Assembly (NCBI GenBank): GCA_943789445.1 | Contig: CALSUC010000002.1 | Location: 434,001-498,000, forward strand | Reading direction: 5' to 3' | Source: UBA4575 sp002386945 | GTDB lineage: Bacteria; Pseudomonadota; Gammaproteobacteria; UBA4575 | DNA length: 64,000 nt | In this document: one piece after another, positions 32,902-41,059 of the stretch | How positions within the stretch are numbered: position 1 is the stretch's first letter | Layout: each line of letters starts with the position of its first letter | Program-made: the position numbers and the translations under genes | The notes under the pieces: generated by a model | Told to the model about the DNA's origin: nothing | What the model saw: only the letters and a program-made list of their open reading frames with translations | Databases searched by the model: none

Positions 32902-33349
32902 GAGAGCTATGATAGGCGCCTGATTCTGGCTCAAAAGGAGCCAGTTCATGGATTAATTCGATGCCGAAGGCGACTACCATCTCATCTAACACATGATCTT
33001 GTAGATAGCGTGCAAAGGTAGGTTGTATTTCTATCGGTACATGACGATTGCCTAAATGGTAACAGCAGCGTGATAGTAGAAGTGGGTCGCTACTCTTTAA
33101 GGTACTGACAGCCTCGTCAGCAGCAATGATACGTACAGTTTCATCAGTTTCAGCCTGCACAATATCTCCACCACGTAGGATGATGCCTCTGGGTAAAAAT
33201 AAGCCTACTTCTTGGCCGTTATCTAGTCGTGTCTTTAGGCGTGCTTTTTGTCTTAATTCAAAGGCCAATGTCAGGCTTAAAGCAGTGTCACTGAATGTAT
33301 TGTCAATGCTCATACTGGCGGCAGAATAATGTTTAGAGAGAGTGAGCAT
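32891..33349 (-). CDS. ureE: Urease accessory protein UreE
   Basis: Nickel metallochaperone for urease. The 152-residue protein shows the two-domain UreE pattern: RLKTRLDNGQEVGLFLPRGI, LRGGDIVQAETDETVRIIAA, then CCYHLGNRHVPIEI with the conserved metal histidine, and LIHELAPFEPESGAYH. The tail has only three histidines (YHSSHAH), shorter than the His-rich tails of some species. It overlaps ureF by 11 bases and is 11 bases after ureC, an order (C-E-F-G) typical of gamma- and betaproteobacteria. Confidence 0.94.
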   Translation of the reverse strand: MLTLSKHYSAASMSIDNTFSDTALSLTLAFELRQKARLKTRLDNGQEVGLFLPRGIILRGGDIVQAETDETVRIIAADEAVSTLKSSDPLLLSRCCYHLGNRHVPIEIQPTFARYLQDHVLDEMVVAFGIELIHELAPFEPESGAYHSSHAH

Positions 33350-33360
33350 ATTTGACCCTA

Positions 33361-35064
33361 TTAGAATAAAAAATAACGTTGTGCCAGTGCGACTTCAGTC
33401 GCGGGTTCACAGACTAAAAGCTGACCATCGGCACGGACTTGATAGTTTTGTGGATCGACTTCGATATGGGGTTGGTAAGTATTATGGATTAAATCCGCCT
33501 TACGTATAGTGCGTGTATTGCTGACCGCGATACACTGTTTTTGTAGACCTAATTGCTTTGCAATATCAGCTTCCAGCGCCGCTTGCGAAACAAAAGTGAA
33601 GCTAGTGGCATGATTGGCGCCAGCATAGGCACTAAACATAGACCGGTAATGCACTGGCTGCGGTGTTGGAATGGAGGCATTAGGGTCACCCATAGGTGCC
33701 GCTGCAATCATGCCTGCCTTCAAGATTAAGGCTGGCTTGGCACCAAAAAACATAGGGTCCCATAAGACTAGATCAGCCAGCTTACCAACCTCTACTGAAC
33801 CGACATCTGCCGCGATTCCATGCGTGATGGCCGGATTAATTGTATATTTCGCAATGTATCGTTTGGCCCGCATATTATCATTATTCATACTATCTTCTGC
33901 TAAGGCACCTCGTTGTTTTTTCATCTTGTCAGCGGTTTGCCAAGTGCGACTAATAACTTCACCTACTCGGCCCATAGCCTGTGAATCTGATGCAATCATA
34001 CTGAAGGCACCCAAATCATGAAGGATGTCTTCAGCTGCAATGGTTTCACGACGAATACGTGATTCAGCGAAGGCGACGTCTTCAGCAATCTTGCTATCGA
34101 GGTGGTGACAAACCATTAACATATCTAGATGTTCATCAATGGTGTTATGCGTATAAGGGCGTGTTGGATTAGTGCTGGAAGGTAAGACATTAGCCTCACC
34201 ACAAGCACGAATAATGTCAGGTGCATGACCGCCACCAGCACCTTCTGTATGGTAGGTGTGGATGGCGCGGCCTTTAAAAGCAGCAAGGGTATCTTCAACA
34301 AAGCCAGATTCATTCAATGTGTCGGTATGGATTGCAACTTGAATATCGTATTGTTCAGCAACGCTTAAACAGGTATCGATTGCGATAGGGGTAGTACCCC
34401 AATCCTCATGTAGTTTAAGGCCCATAGCGCCAGCAATTAGCTGTTCTTCCAGCGGGGCGGCAACACTCGCATTACCTTTGCCCATAAAACCTAAATTCAT
34501 TGGGAAGGCATCAGCTGCTTGTAACATGCGATGAATATTCCAAGGGCCTGGTGTACAGGTGGTTGCATTGGTGCCAGTAGCTGGTCCTGTTCCACCGCCT
34601 AACATGGTTGTGACACCTGACATCAAGGCTTCTTCAATTTGTTGCGGACAAATGAAATGGATATGTGCGTCGATGCCACCTGCTGTAATAATTTTACCTT
34701 CACCTGCAATCGCTTCAGTTCCCGGGCCAATAGCAATATCAATGTCTGACTGGATATCAGGGTTGCCAGCCTTGCCAATGGCTATGATGCGGCCATTCTT
34801 GATACCAATATCAGCTTTTACTATGCCCCAGTGATCAAGTATTAAGGCATTCGTTATGACGCAGTCAACAACATCTGCAGCACAACCTTGTCCTTGCCCC
34901 ATGCCATCACGAATGACTTTACCACCGCCAAATTTCACTTCTTCACCGTAGCGTGCAAAGTCCTTTTCGACTTCGATAATAATTTCTGTGTCACCCAGTC
35001 GAATTTTGTCACCGACTGTAGGTCCAAACATCTCTGCGTATGCCCGCCGACTCATAGTGCTCAT
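33361..35064 (-). CDS. ureC: Urease subunit alpha (UreC)
   Basis: Catalytic subunit hydrolysing urea to ammonia and carbamate with two nickel ions. The 567-residue protein holds GGIDAHIHFICPQQ (metal histidines), GAMGLKLHEDWGTTP (the carbamylated lysine), AIHTDTLNES, HTYHTEGAGGGHAPD, the mobile-flap MVCHHLD and MIASDSQAMGRVGE (aspartate ligand). No residue of the active site appears changed. A second ATG nine bases inside (MSRRAYAEMFGP) may be the actual start. It follows ureB by four bases. Confidence 0.98.
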   Translation of the reverse strand: MSTMSRRAYAEMFGPTVGDKIRLGDTEIIIEVEKDFARYGEEVKFGGGKVIRDGMGQGQGCAADVVDCVITNALILDHWGIVKADIGIKNGRIIAIGKAGNPDIQSDIDIAIGPGTEAIAGEGKIITAGGIDAHIHFICPQQIEEALMSGVTTMLGGGTGPATGTNATTCTPGPWNIHRMLQAADAFPMNLGFMGKGNASVAAPLEEQLIAGAMGLKLHEDWGTTPIAIDTCLSVAEQYDIQVAIHTDTLNESGFVEDTLAAFKGRAIHTYHTEGAGGGHAPDIIRACGEANVLPSSTNPTRPYTHNTIDEHLDMLMVCHHLDSKIAEDVAFAESRIRRETIAAEDILHDLGAFSMIASDSQAMGRVGEVISRTWQTADKMKKQRGALAEDSMNNDNMRAKRYIAKYTINPAITHGIAADVGSVEVGKLADLVLWDPMFFGAKPALILKAGMIAAAPMGDPNASIPTPQPVHYRSMFSAYAGANHATSFTFVSQAALEADIAKQLGLQKQCIAVSNTRTIRKADLIHNTYQPHIEVDPQNYQVRADGQLLVCEPATEVALAQRYFLF

Positions 35065-35068
35065 AGTT

Positions 35069-35377
35069 TTAATCTAGATCCCCCATTATTTTCCCTTGGA
35101 AACCAAATATTTTACGTGCGCCAGCAAGTTCTATTAATTGGACTGTGCGAATTTGTCCCGGCTCAAATCGCACCGCAGTACCAGCAGGGATGTCTAGACG
35201 CATACCTTTAGTCTGCTCACGATCAAAATCTAATGCATTATTGGTCTCGTAGAAATGGTAGTGCGAGCCGACTTGTATTGGGCGATCACCCATGTTGGAA
35301 ACTACTAAGCTTTTGCGTTTGCGCCCAACATTGATCTCAATTTCGCCGTCGGCAACGATAATTTCTCCAGGTATCAT
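35069..35377 (-). CDS. ureB: Urease subunit beta (UreB)
   Basis: Small structural subunit of the (UreABC)3 urease trimer. The 102-residue protein has MIPGEIIVADGEIEIN, VSNMGDRPIQVGSHYHFYET, GMRLDIPAGTAVRFEPGQ and RTVQLIELAGARKIFGF, all canonical. It sits between ureA (15-base gap) and ureC (4-base gap), as separate genes rather than the UreAB fusion of Helicobacter. Confidence 0.97.
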   Translation of the reverse strand: MIPGEIIVADGEIEINVGRKRKSLVVSNMGDRPIQVGSHYHFYETNNALDFDREQTKGMRLDIPAGTAVRFEPGQIRTVQLIELAGARKIFGFQGKIMGDLD

Positions 35378-35392
35378 GCTCTACTCCAATGC

Positions 35393-35695
35393 CTAAATAA
35401 TCGGTTCATGGACGGTAACTAATTTAGTGCCGTCTGGGAAAGTGGCTTCAACTTGTACCTCATGAATCATCCCAGCGATGCCATCCATGACGTCTTCTCT
35501 AGTTAAAATTTCACGACCATACTGCATTAATTCAGCAACTGTTTTGCCATCACGCGCACCCTCTAATATCTCACATGAGATGAGTGCAATAGCCTCAGGG
35601 TAATTCAGTTTCACACCTCTTTTTTTTCGCTTCTCTGCTAAAAGGCCAGCAGTGAATAGTAATAACTTGTCTTTTTCTCTAGGTAATAATTCCAT
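35393..35695 (-). CDS. ureA: Urease subunit gamma (UreA)
   Basis: Smallest urease structural subunit, 100 residues. Sequence MELLPREKDKLLLFTAGLLA, RGVKLNYPEAIALIS, AELMQYGREILTREDVMDGI and MIHEVQVEATFPDGTKLVTV matches the family throughout. Upstream AGAAAAAATT gives a weak ribosome binding region; translation may be coupled with ureD, which ends 21 bases before. Confidence 0.97.
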   Translation of the reverse strand: MELLPREKDKLLLFTAGLLAEKRKKRGVKLNYPEAIALISCEILEGARDGKTVAELMQYGREILTREDVMDGIAGMIHEVQVEATFPDGTKLVTVHEPII

Positions 35696-35716
35696 AATTT
35701 TTTCTACCTTTAAGTC

Positions 35717-36565
35717 TTAGGTTAACCAAATTCGTGGGATGCATGCTGGGCGTTTTAAGACTATTGGTCTGATTGTCTGCCATAGTTCTAAGAATAAGGT
35801 TTTAATCTGTTCTGCATAAGTTGCACTGGCGCGAATGACGAATATGTCTTGAATTATGCTGCAGCCTGAGCGCAATTCTGGATGTTTTTCTAAAATATCA
35901 AGAATGATCTTTTTCTCGATTGTCTCATTATTTGCACGTATCAAAAAACTCCCAATAGCCTCTGCAGCATGTAAGCCACAGGGTTGTGTTAAGAGTGGGC
36001 TAGAACCATCATAGCGATTACTTTCTATTAATAGTGGTTTGCCGTCTTGCCACAATTCTAGAGTCTGAAAAATATGACCTGACTGAAACGAACGAGTTTG
36101 AGCAGGTAATCCAAGACATTGGATTTCCCATGCTAGTACACGACTATCTTTGGTGTAATCAATACGTGTGATGGTTCGTGCTTGGGCAGCATCAAAATAA
36201 ACTGTCTCTTGTGGCAGCCATTCTATACTCGCACCTTCAGCGCATGTTATGCGTTGTTCTTGTTTCGCAATTGGTCCAATACTACGGTAGAACTTGGTTG
36301 CTCCCGGGGTGGTGATTAAACCATGCGCTTTAGCATCTAGTTTGACATCTAAGCGCAACTCGTCACCACCAGCGATACCTCCAGGAGGGTGTAATAAAAC
36401 AACATGACAGCAATCTGACTGTTCTGGATAAAACGGTTTTTGAACCGCAAGTGGTCCAAAATGTGTTCGGTCAGTTAGAAAGGTTTTTCCATCTTTATTG
36501 ATGAATTTTAAACGTAAACTAGCTTGCCACGATGAATCCCATATGGCATCTGACTGTGTGGTCAT
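35717..36565 (-). CDS. ureD: Urease accessory protein UreD
   Basis: Binds urease apoprotein and guides nickel from UreG to the active site. The 282-residue protein has the family order LRLKFINKDGKTFLTDRTHF, GPLAVQKPFYPE, VVLLHPPGGIAGGDELRLDV, ITTPGATKFYRS, EWLPQETVYFDAAQA and the C-terminal LWQTIRPIVLKRPACIPRIW. Its ATG overlaps the stop of the small membrane gene upstream by four bases (ATGA), so both are probably translated together. UreD is first of the ureDABCEFG string. Confidence 0.94.
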   Translation of the reverse strand: MTTQSDAIWDSSWQASLRLKFINKDGKTFLTDRTHFGPLAVQKPFYPEQSDCCHVVLLHPPGGIAGGDELRLDVKLDAKAHGLITTPGATKFYRSIGPIAKQEQRITCAEGASIEWLPQETVYFDAAQARTITRIDYTKDSRVLAWEIQCLGLPAQTRSFQSGHIFQTLELWQDGKPLLIESNRYDGSSPLLTQPCGLHAAEAIGSFLIRANNETIEKKIILDILEKHPELRSGCSIIQDIFVIRASATYAEQIKTLFLELWQTIRPIVLKRPACIPRIWLT

Positions 36566-36729
36566 TTTTTAGCGATAGCAAATGCAATGATTGTGACAGG
36601 GAATGCGAGCAGGACTAGCCACTCAAAATGACTGTGTATCATCTGTAGGGGATGTGCGCTAATAGGGTGGGCGAAAATATTACTGCTATTAAGTAGCAAG
36701 ATAGTGACTAATATGGATTTCACGTTCAT
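36562..36729 (-). CDS. Small membrane protein at the urt-ure junction, 55 residues
   Basis: Short gene between urtE and ureD. It starts at ATG 36729 with a good GAGGAA about six bases upstream, and its TGA overlaps the ureD ATG by four bases (ATGA). The product begins with a basic residue and a hydrophobic signal-like segment (KSILVTILLLNSSNIFA), then a short loop rich in histidine (AHPISAHPLQMIHSHFEW), and a C-terminal membrane helix (LVLLAFPVTIIAFAIAKK). I do not know a family for it. The histidines and the urease context suggest a metal-related or urea-uptake role, which is inference. Start, spacing and overlap strongly support it as a real gene. Confidence 0.75.
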   Translation of the reverse strand: MNVKSILVTILLLNSSNIFAHPISAHPLQMIHSHFEWLVLLAFPVTIIAFAIAKK

Positions 36730-36747
36730 TTGTTTTCCTCGTTGGGC

Positions 36748-37446
36748 TTATACTTTTAAATAGCGATCAATTAATTCATCGTCAAGTTTTTCTATACTAC
36801 CTACTGCAACGTTACGACCTTTTTCCATAATGCAGAAATGACTGCCGACTCGACGAGCAAAGGGTAATTTTTGTTCTACTAAAAGAACAGTCAGTCCAAA
36901 TTCTTGGTTTAAGCGTATTATAATATCGCCAATTTCACGAACAATATTCGGTTGTATCCCCTCAGTAGGTTCATCCAAGATCAATAATTCAGGTTCTATT
37001 GCAAGCGCACGGCCAATAGCTAATTGCTGTTGCTGCCCTCCAGAAAGGTCTCCGCCACGACGATTTTTCATTTCTTTTAGGACTGGGAATAACTCAAATA
37101 TGATATCGGGTAGTTTTTTTGAGCCACTGCTGATTAATCCTGTTTGTAAGTTTTCAGTAATACTGAGTTGAGAAAATATTTCGCGGCCTTGTGGTACATA
37201 ACCAATTTTTAGCTTGGCGCGAGTTTCTGCGGTTGACTTGCTTAATTCATGTTGGCGAAAAGTGATTGAGCCTTTTCTAATCTTTTCTAAACCCATAATA
37301 CTTTTTAGTAAGGTTGATTTACCAACACCATTGCGACCCATCAGGCAGGTAATGCTTCCTTCCTTAATGGCAAGTTTTAAATCCCATAGAGTATGACTTT
37401 CGCCATAATATTGGTTGATTCCATCTAACGTTAATAAATTAGCCAC
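36748..37446 (-). CDS. urtE: Urea ABC transporter ATP-binding protein UrtE
   Basis: LivF-type ATPase of the urea transporter. The 232-residue protein has Walker A GRNGVGKSTLLKSIMG, the Q-loop GYVPQGREIFSQLSITENL, the signature LSGGQQQQLAIGRALA and Walker B ELLILDEPTEGIQPNIV, with the switch histidine replaced as in LivF-like proteins (LTVLLVEQKL). It overlaps urtD by eight bases. A small gene for a membrane protein follows 18 bases downstream, then ureD. Confidence 0.95.
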   Translation of the reverse strand: MANLLTLDGINQYYGESHTLWDLKLAIKEGSITCLMGRNGVGKSTLLKSIMGLEKIRKGSITFRQHELSKSTAETRAKLKIGYVPQGREIFSQLSITENLQTGLISSGSKKLPDIIFELFPVLKEMKNRRGGDLSGGQQQQLAIGRALAIEPELLILDEPTEGIQPNIVREIGDIIIRLNQEFGLTVLLVEQKLPFARRVGSHFCIMEKGRNVAVGSIEKLDDELIDRYLKV

Positions 37447-38185
37447 CTAAGTAGACCTCAATAACTTTCTCATTGTTGGTAATGCTATCCATAGGGCCTT
37501 CGGCTAAAACTTGACCTTGATGTAGTACGGTTACCTTATTTGCTATAAGGCGAACAAATTCCATATCATGTTCAACTACGATAACCGATTGAGTGCGTGC
37601 TAAGTTTTGCAATAATTCAGCGGTTTTTTCGGTTTCCTGATAGGTCATGCCAGCAACAGGCTCATCGACTAATAGGACCTGTGGATTCTGTGTGATTAGC
37701 ATGCCTATTTCTAACCATTGTTTCTGGCCATGTGACAACTCGCCAGCAAGCCGATACTGCTCATTCGTTAGTCCGATAATTTCTAATGACTGCTCTATCT
37801 TTTCGATTTGTGGCTGCTTTAAGCGATGGAATAAATTAGCAAAGACACTACGGTCTCCTTCTAGGGCTAAGCATAGATTTTCATGTACCGTGTGCTGCTC
37901 AAATACTGTTGGCTTTTGAAACTTTCGGCCAATGCCTAGGTTGGCAATTTCTGCCTCGCTTTTGCCGATTAGATTTATATTTTCCGCAAAGATGATCTCT
38001 CCGGTATCAGGTTTTGTTTTTCCTGTAATGATGTCCATCATGGTTGTTTTGCCTGCACCATTTGGCCCAATGACACAACGTAATTCATTGCGCTCAACAT
38101 AAAGGCTGAGGTTATTAATAGCCTGGAAGCCATCAAAACTAACCGATACATCATTTAGGTAGAGGATAGTTTCTTTACTTTTCAT
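37439..38185 (-). CDS. urtD: Urea ABC transporter ATP-binding protein UrtD
   Basis: LivG-type ATPase, 248 residues, partner of UrtE. It has Walker A GPNGAGKTTMMDIITGKTKP, GIGRKFQKPTVFEQHTVHEN, the signature LSHGQKQWLEIGMLI, Walker B VLLVDEPVAGMTYQE and the switch VVEHDMEFVR. The start at 38185 overlaps the urtC end by 11 bases. Members of this subfamily energise uptake of branched-chain amino acids or urea; the urt order and ure genes assign urea. Confidence 0.95.
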   Translation of the reverse strand: MKSKETILYLNDVSVSFDGFQAINNLSLYVERNELRCVIGPNGAGKTTMMDIITGKTKPDTGEIIFAENINLIGKSEAEIANLGIGRKFQKPTVFEQHTVHENLCLALEGDRSVFANLFHRLKQPQIEKIEQSLEIIGLTNEQYRLAGELSHGQKQWLEIGMLITQNPQVLLVDEPVAGMTYQETEKTAELLQNLARTQSVIVVEHDMEFVRLIANKVTVLHQGQVLAEGPMDSITNNEKVIEVYLGG

Positions 38186-39326
38186 CAGTACTGCCTCGCT
38201 TTAGTTTGTCACTGCTTGAATTACGCGAAAAGCGTGTGCGTAGTTGAGCATAAAGACCGACTAAGCCTTTTGGCATGAATACGGTGACAAATACAAAGAT
38301 ACCACCAAGGATGAAAAGCCAGACCTCAGGGGCCCATGCTGTAAAAATAGTTTTTGCATAATTCACAACAAAGGCACCTAGGACGGCACCATATAGCGTG
38401 CCACGACCACCAATGGCGACCCAGATAACCATTTCAATGGAGCGAATAGGAGCGAATTCACTAGGGTTTATGATACCAACCTGTGGTACGTATAAAGCGC
38501 CCGCAAGACCTGCTAATAGGGCAGAGATAACGAAGATGAAAAGTTTAATATGCTCATCACGATAACCCATAAACCTAACTCGACTTTCAGCATCACGTAT
38601 CGCCATGGTTAAACTGCCCAATCGGGACTGTGCTATGAATCTGCATATGGCATAACCTAATAATAAAGCAGCAGCAGAGGCGATGAAAAGTGCATTGCGA
38701 GTGTTATCAGCTTGTAGGTTGAAACCAAGGATTTCCTTGAAGTCTGTGAGACCATTGTTGCCACCAAATCCAAAGTTGTTTTGGAAGAAGGCAAGCATTA
38801 AAGCATAGGTCATAGCCTGCGTGATTATAGATAGATAGACGCCTGTTACACGTGAACGAAACGCCAGCCAGCCGAAGACAAAAGCAAGTATTCCCGGCGC
38901 TAAAAAGACCATCAATAGCATCAATGGAAACTGGTCAAAGCCTTGCCAATACCAAGGTAACTCTGACCAGTTTAGGAAGACCATAAAATCAGGTAGTTCT
39001 GGATTGCTATAAACGCCCCTATCCCCAATCTGACGCATTAGATACATGCCCATTGCATAGCCACCTAATGCAAAGAATGCACCATGACCTAAGCTTAAAA
39101 TACCTAAATAACCCCAAACCAAATCGACCGATAAGGCAAGAAGGGCATAGCATAGATATTTCCCTATCAAGGTCACACTATAGGTTGAGACATGAAATTC
39201 TGAGTCTGAAGGTATGATTAAGTTACAGACTGGAACAATGACTGCGAGTGCAATGCAGCAGAAAGTGAGTACACGACTTCCGGTATCATTTAATAACAGC
39301 CGACCAATGAGTGAATGCTGAAGCAT
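38175..39326 (-). CDS. urtC: Urea ABC transporter permease UrtC
   Basis: LivM-type permease with about ten membrane helices. It has LVWGYLGILSLGHGAFFALGG near residue 70, the EAA-like cytoplasmic loop DAESRVRFMGYRDEHIKLFI, and the C-terminal GRGTLYGAVLGAFVVNYAKTI. The 383 residues and the inserted loop after the first helices (MGMYLMRQIGDRGVYSNPEL) are typical of UrtC rather than LivM. It is three bases after urtB. Confidence 0.94.
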   Translation of the reverse strand: MLQHSLIGRLLLNDTGSRVLTFCCIALAVIVPVCNLIIPSDSEFHVSTYSVTLIGKYLCYALLALSVDLVWGYLGILSLGHGAFFALGGYAMGMYLMRQIGDRGVYSNPELPDFMVFLNWSELPWYWQGFDQFPLMLLMVFLAPGILAFVFGWLAFRSRVTGVYLSIITQAMTYALMLAFFQNNFGFGGNNGLTDFKEILGFNLQADNTRNALFIASAAALLLGYAICRFIAQSRLGSLTMAIRDAESRVRFMGYRDEHIKLFIFVISALLAGLAGALYVPQVGIINPSEFAPIRSIEMVIWVAIGGRGTLYGAVLGAFVVNYAKTIFTAWAPEVWLFILGGIFVFVTVFMPKGLVGLYAQLRTRFSRNSSSDKLKRGSTDEK

Positions 39327-39329
39327 GAC

Positions 39330-40982
39330 TTAGTTCTCGGCTGAACGACCCTTCAGAGCAAACATACCCCTAGGTCGTTTTTGAATGAATAATATGATGA
39401 AGACTAAGATCACTACCTTTGCAATAACAGCACCGGTCATTGGCTCTAAATATTTATTTGCGATGCCTAGGGTCATTGCACCAAAGAACGTACCCCATAA
39501 ATTACCAACACCACCAAATACCACCACCATAAAGGAATCAATAATGTAGGCTTGGCCTAAATTAGGACCAACGTTAGTGAGCTGGCTAAGTGCAACACCA
39601 GCCATGCCAGCGATACCTGAGCCTAAGCCAAAGGTATAAGCATCGATCCAATCAGTACGAATACCCATGGCCTTAGCCATGGTGCGATTTTGTGTGACGG
39701 CACGTACTTGAAGTCCAAAACGTGTTTTCTGTAAAAGCAGCATTAAACCGATTAATACTGCTATCGAAAATAGAATGATATAGAGGCGGTTATAGGTTAG
39801 TGCTAAAGCAGGATTGATTTGCAAAGAGCCACTCATCCATTCTGGAGTAGCTACTGCTCTATTTTGTGGTGAGATTATGGTGCGTACAGCTTGCTGTAGT
39901 ATTAAGCTAATACCGAAAGTTGCGAGCAAAGTTTCTAAAGGACGGCCATAAAGATGGCGAATTATGCTGCGTTCGATAATAACGCCAACCAGTGCAGTGA
40001 AGACAAAGGCAATCGGAATTGCGATCAGAGGTGAGTAAGCAATCGCGTTAGGCATGATTTGCTGAATAATATAGGTAGTGTAGGCGCCTAACATAAGCAT
40101 CTCGCCATGAGCCATATTGATTACACCCATAACACCAAAGGTGATGGCTAGGCCAACTGCAGCTAGTAGTAAAACAGAGCCCAGACTGACACCAAAGAAG
40201 ATGTTTTCAAGCTGTTTATACCAGCCTAGCTTAAAATCAATTTTTTCTATGCTGGCTTCTAGAGTGTGTTTTAGTTCTTGTTTTTCTGTGCTTAGAGGGT
40301 TTCCAGTGATACTTCTTAAGCCATTGCTTAAGGTATTTTTAACTTCAGGGTAGAGCGAATTAGAAAGCGTTTTTACTGCGCTAAGTTGTTCGTCGACACT
40401 GCCATTCTTGAATGAATATAAAGCGATGCCGGTTTGCATAATTTCGACTATAGAGTCATCTTTTTCTATGGTCAGCCGGCCTGTAAATAATTGAAGGCCA
40501 CTTTTATTGATGTCTTTGAGGATTTCTTCAGCTGCTTGCTGGCGCACTGCTTTGTTCGGACTGTCCAAGGAGAGTTTGGCAATCTCCACTTTAAGTTGAC
40601 GTCTTAGTTTATTATTAATACCTACTTTTTTAATTCTTTTTTTTGCGATAACACCTAAATCAGTGCCGCTAATAGCGTTACGTATCACAGCGTTTTTATT
40701 ATCCAACTTGGCAATAACGATAGTTTTTGTTTTCTTCAGAAAATAGATATTGCCATCTAAAAGTTGCTGAAGGATGACTAGCGCTTGTGAGTCTTTTGAG
40801 GTGGCGATAGCCTGTATATATTCTTTTTTCTTTGTGAAACTCTTTGATGAGAGGCCATTGATAGCGTCATGGAAGATGGTTTCTGAGATGGTGTCCGGTT
40901 TTATTTCTATGTCGTTAGACCAACTTAGGCCTGCACTGAATAAGCTGCCACATAAGATAAGTAGAAGAGCGAAATTTCGCAT
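39330..40982 (-). CDS. urtB: Urea ABC transporter permease UrtB with long periplasmic N-domain
   Basis: LivH-type permease, 550 residues, in two parts. Residues 1-22 are a signal peptide (NFALLLILCGSLFSAGLSWS); residues about 25-250 form a hydrophilic helical periplasmic domain (KSFTKKKEYIQAIATSKDSQ and following), which is a hallmark of UrtB. The permease part begins near residue 255: AVGLAITFGVMGVINMAHGE, then LGTFFGAMTLGIANKYLEP at the C-terminus. It is separated from urtA by 77 bases that contain a strong hairpin. Confidence 0.94.
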   Translation of the reverse strand: MRNFALLLILCGSLFSAGLSWSNDIEIKPDTISETIFHDAINGLSSKSFTKKKEYIQAIATSKDSQALVILQQLLDGNIYFLKKTKTIVIAKLDNKNAVIRNAISGTDLGVIAKKRIKKVGINNKLRRQLKVEIAKLSLDSPNKAVRQQAAEEILKDINKSGLQLFTGRLTIEKDDSIVEIMQTGIALYSFKNGSVDEQLSAVKTLSNSLYPEVKNTLSNGLRSITGNPLSTEKQELKHTLEASIEKIDFKLGWYKQLENIFFGVSLGSVLLLAAVGLAITFGVMGVINMAHGEMLMLGAYTTYIIQQIMPNAIAYSPLIAIPIAFVFTALVGVIIERSIIRHLYGRPLETLLATFGISLILQQAVRTIISPQNRAVATPEWMSGSLQINPALALTYNRLYIILFSIAVLIGLMLLLQKTRFGLQVRAVTQNRTMAKAMGIRTDWIDAYTFGLGSGIAGMAGVALSQLTNVGPNLGQAYIIDSFMVVVFGGVGNLWGTFFGAMTLGIANKYLEPMTGAVIAKVVILVFIILFIQKRPRGMFALKGRSAEN

Positions 40983-41001
40983 GGTTATTCACTGGGTTAA
41001 A

Positions 41002-41033
41002 GATTACTGGGCACTTTCTTGTGCCCAGTGATC
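41002..41033 (-). terminator. urtA-urtB intercistronic hairpin (attenuator or mRNA-stabilising stem)
   Basis: GATTACTGGGCAC (41002-41014) and GTGCCCAGTGATC (41021-41033) form a 13-bp stem with one G-U and a six-base loop. It lies between the urtA stop and the urtB start. In the minus-strand direction it is followed by AATCTTTAACC, a short T-rich stretch but no proper T-run, so read-through is expected. Similar structures raise binding-protein mRNA over permease mRNA in many ABC operons; that role is inference. Confidence 0.6.
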
Positions 41034-41059
41034 TTATGCTTAAGCTTAAGCGGTTCGAT

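Noticed and set aside
33671..34834. Two long plus-strand open frames opposite ureC
   Set aside because: They mirror the ureC codons; ureC is certain, and the antisense frames have no start signals or known domains.
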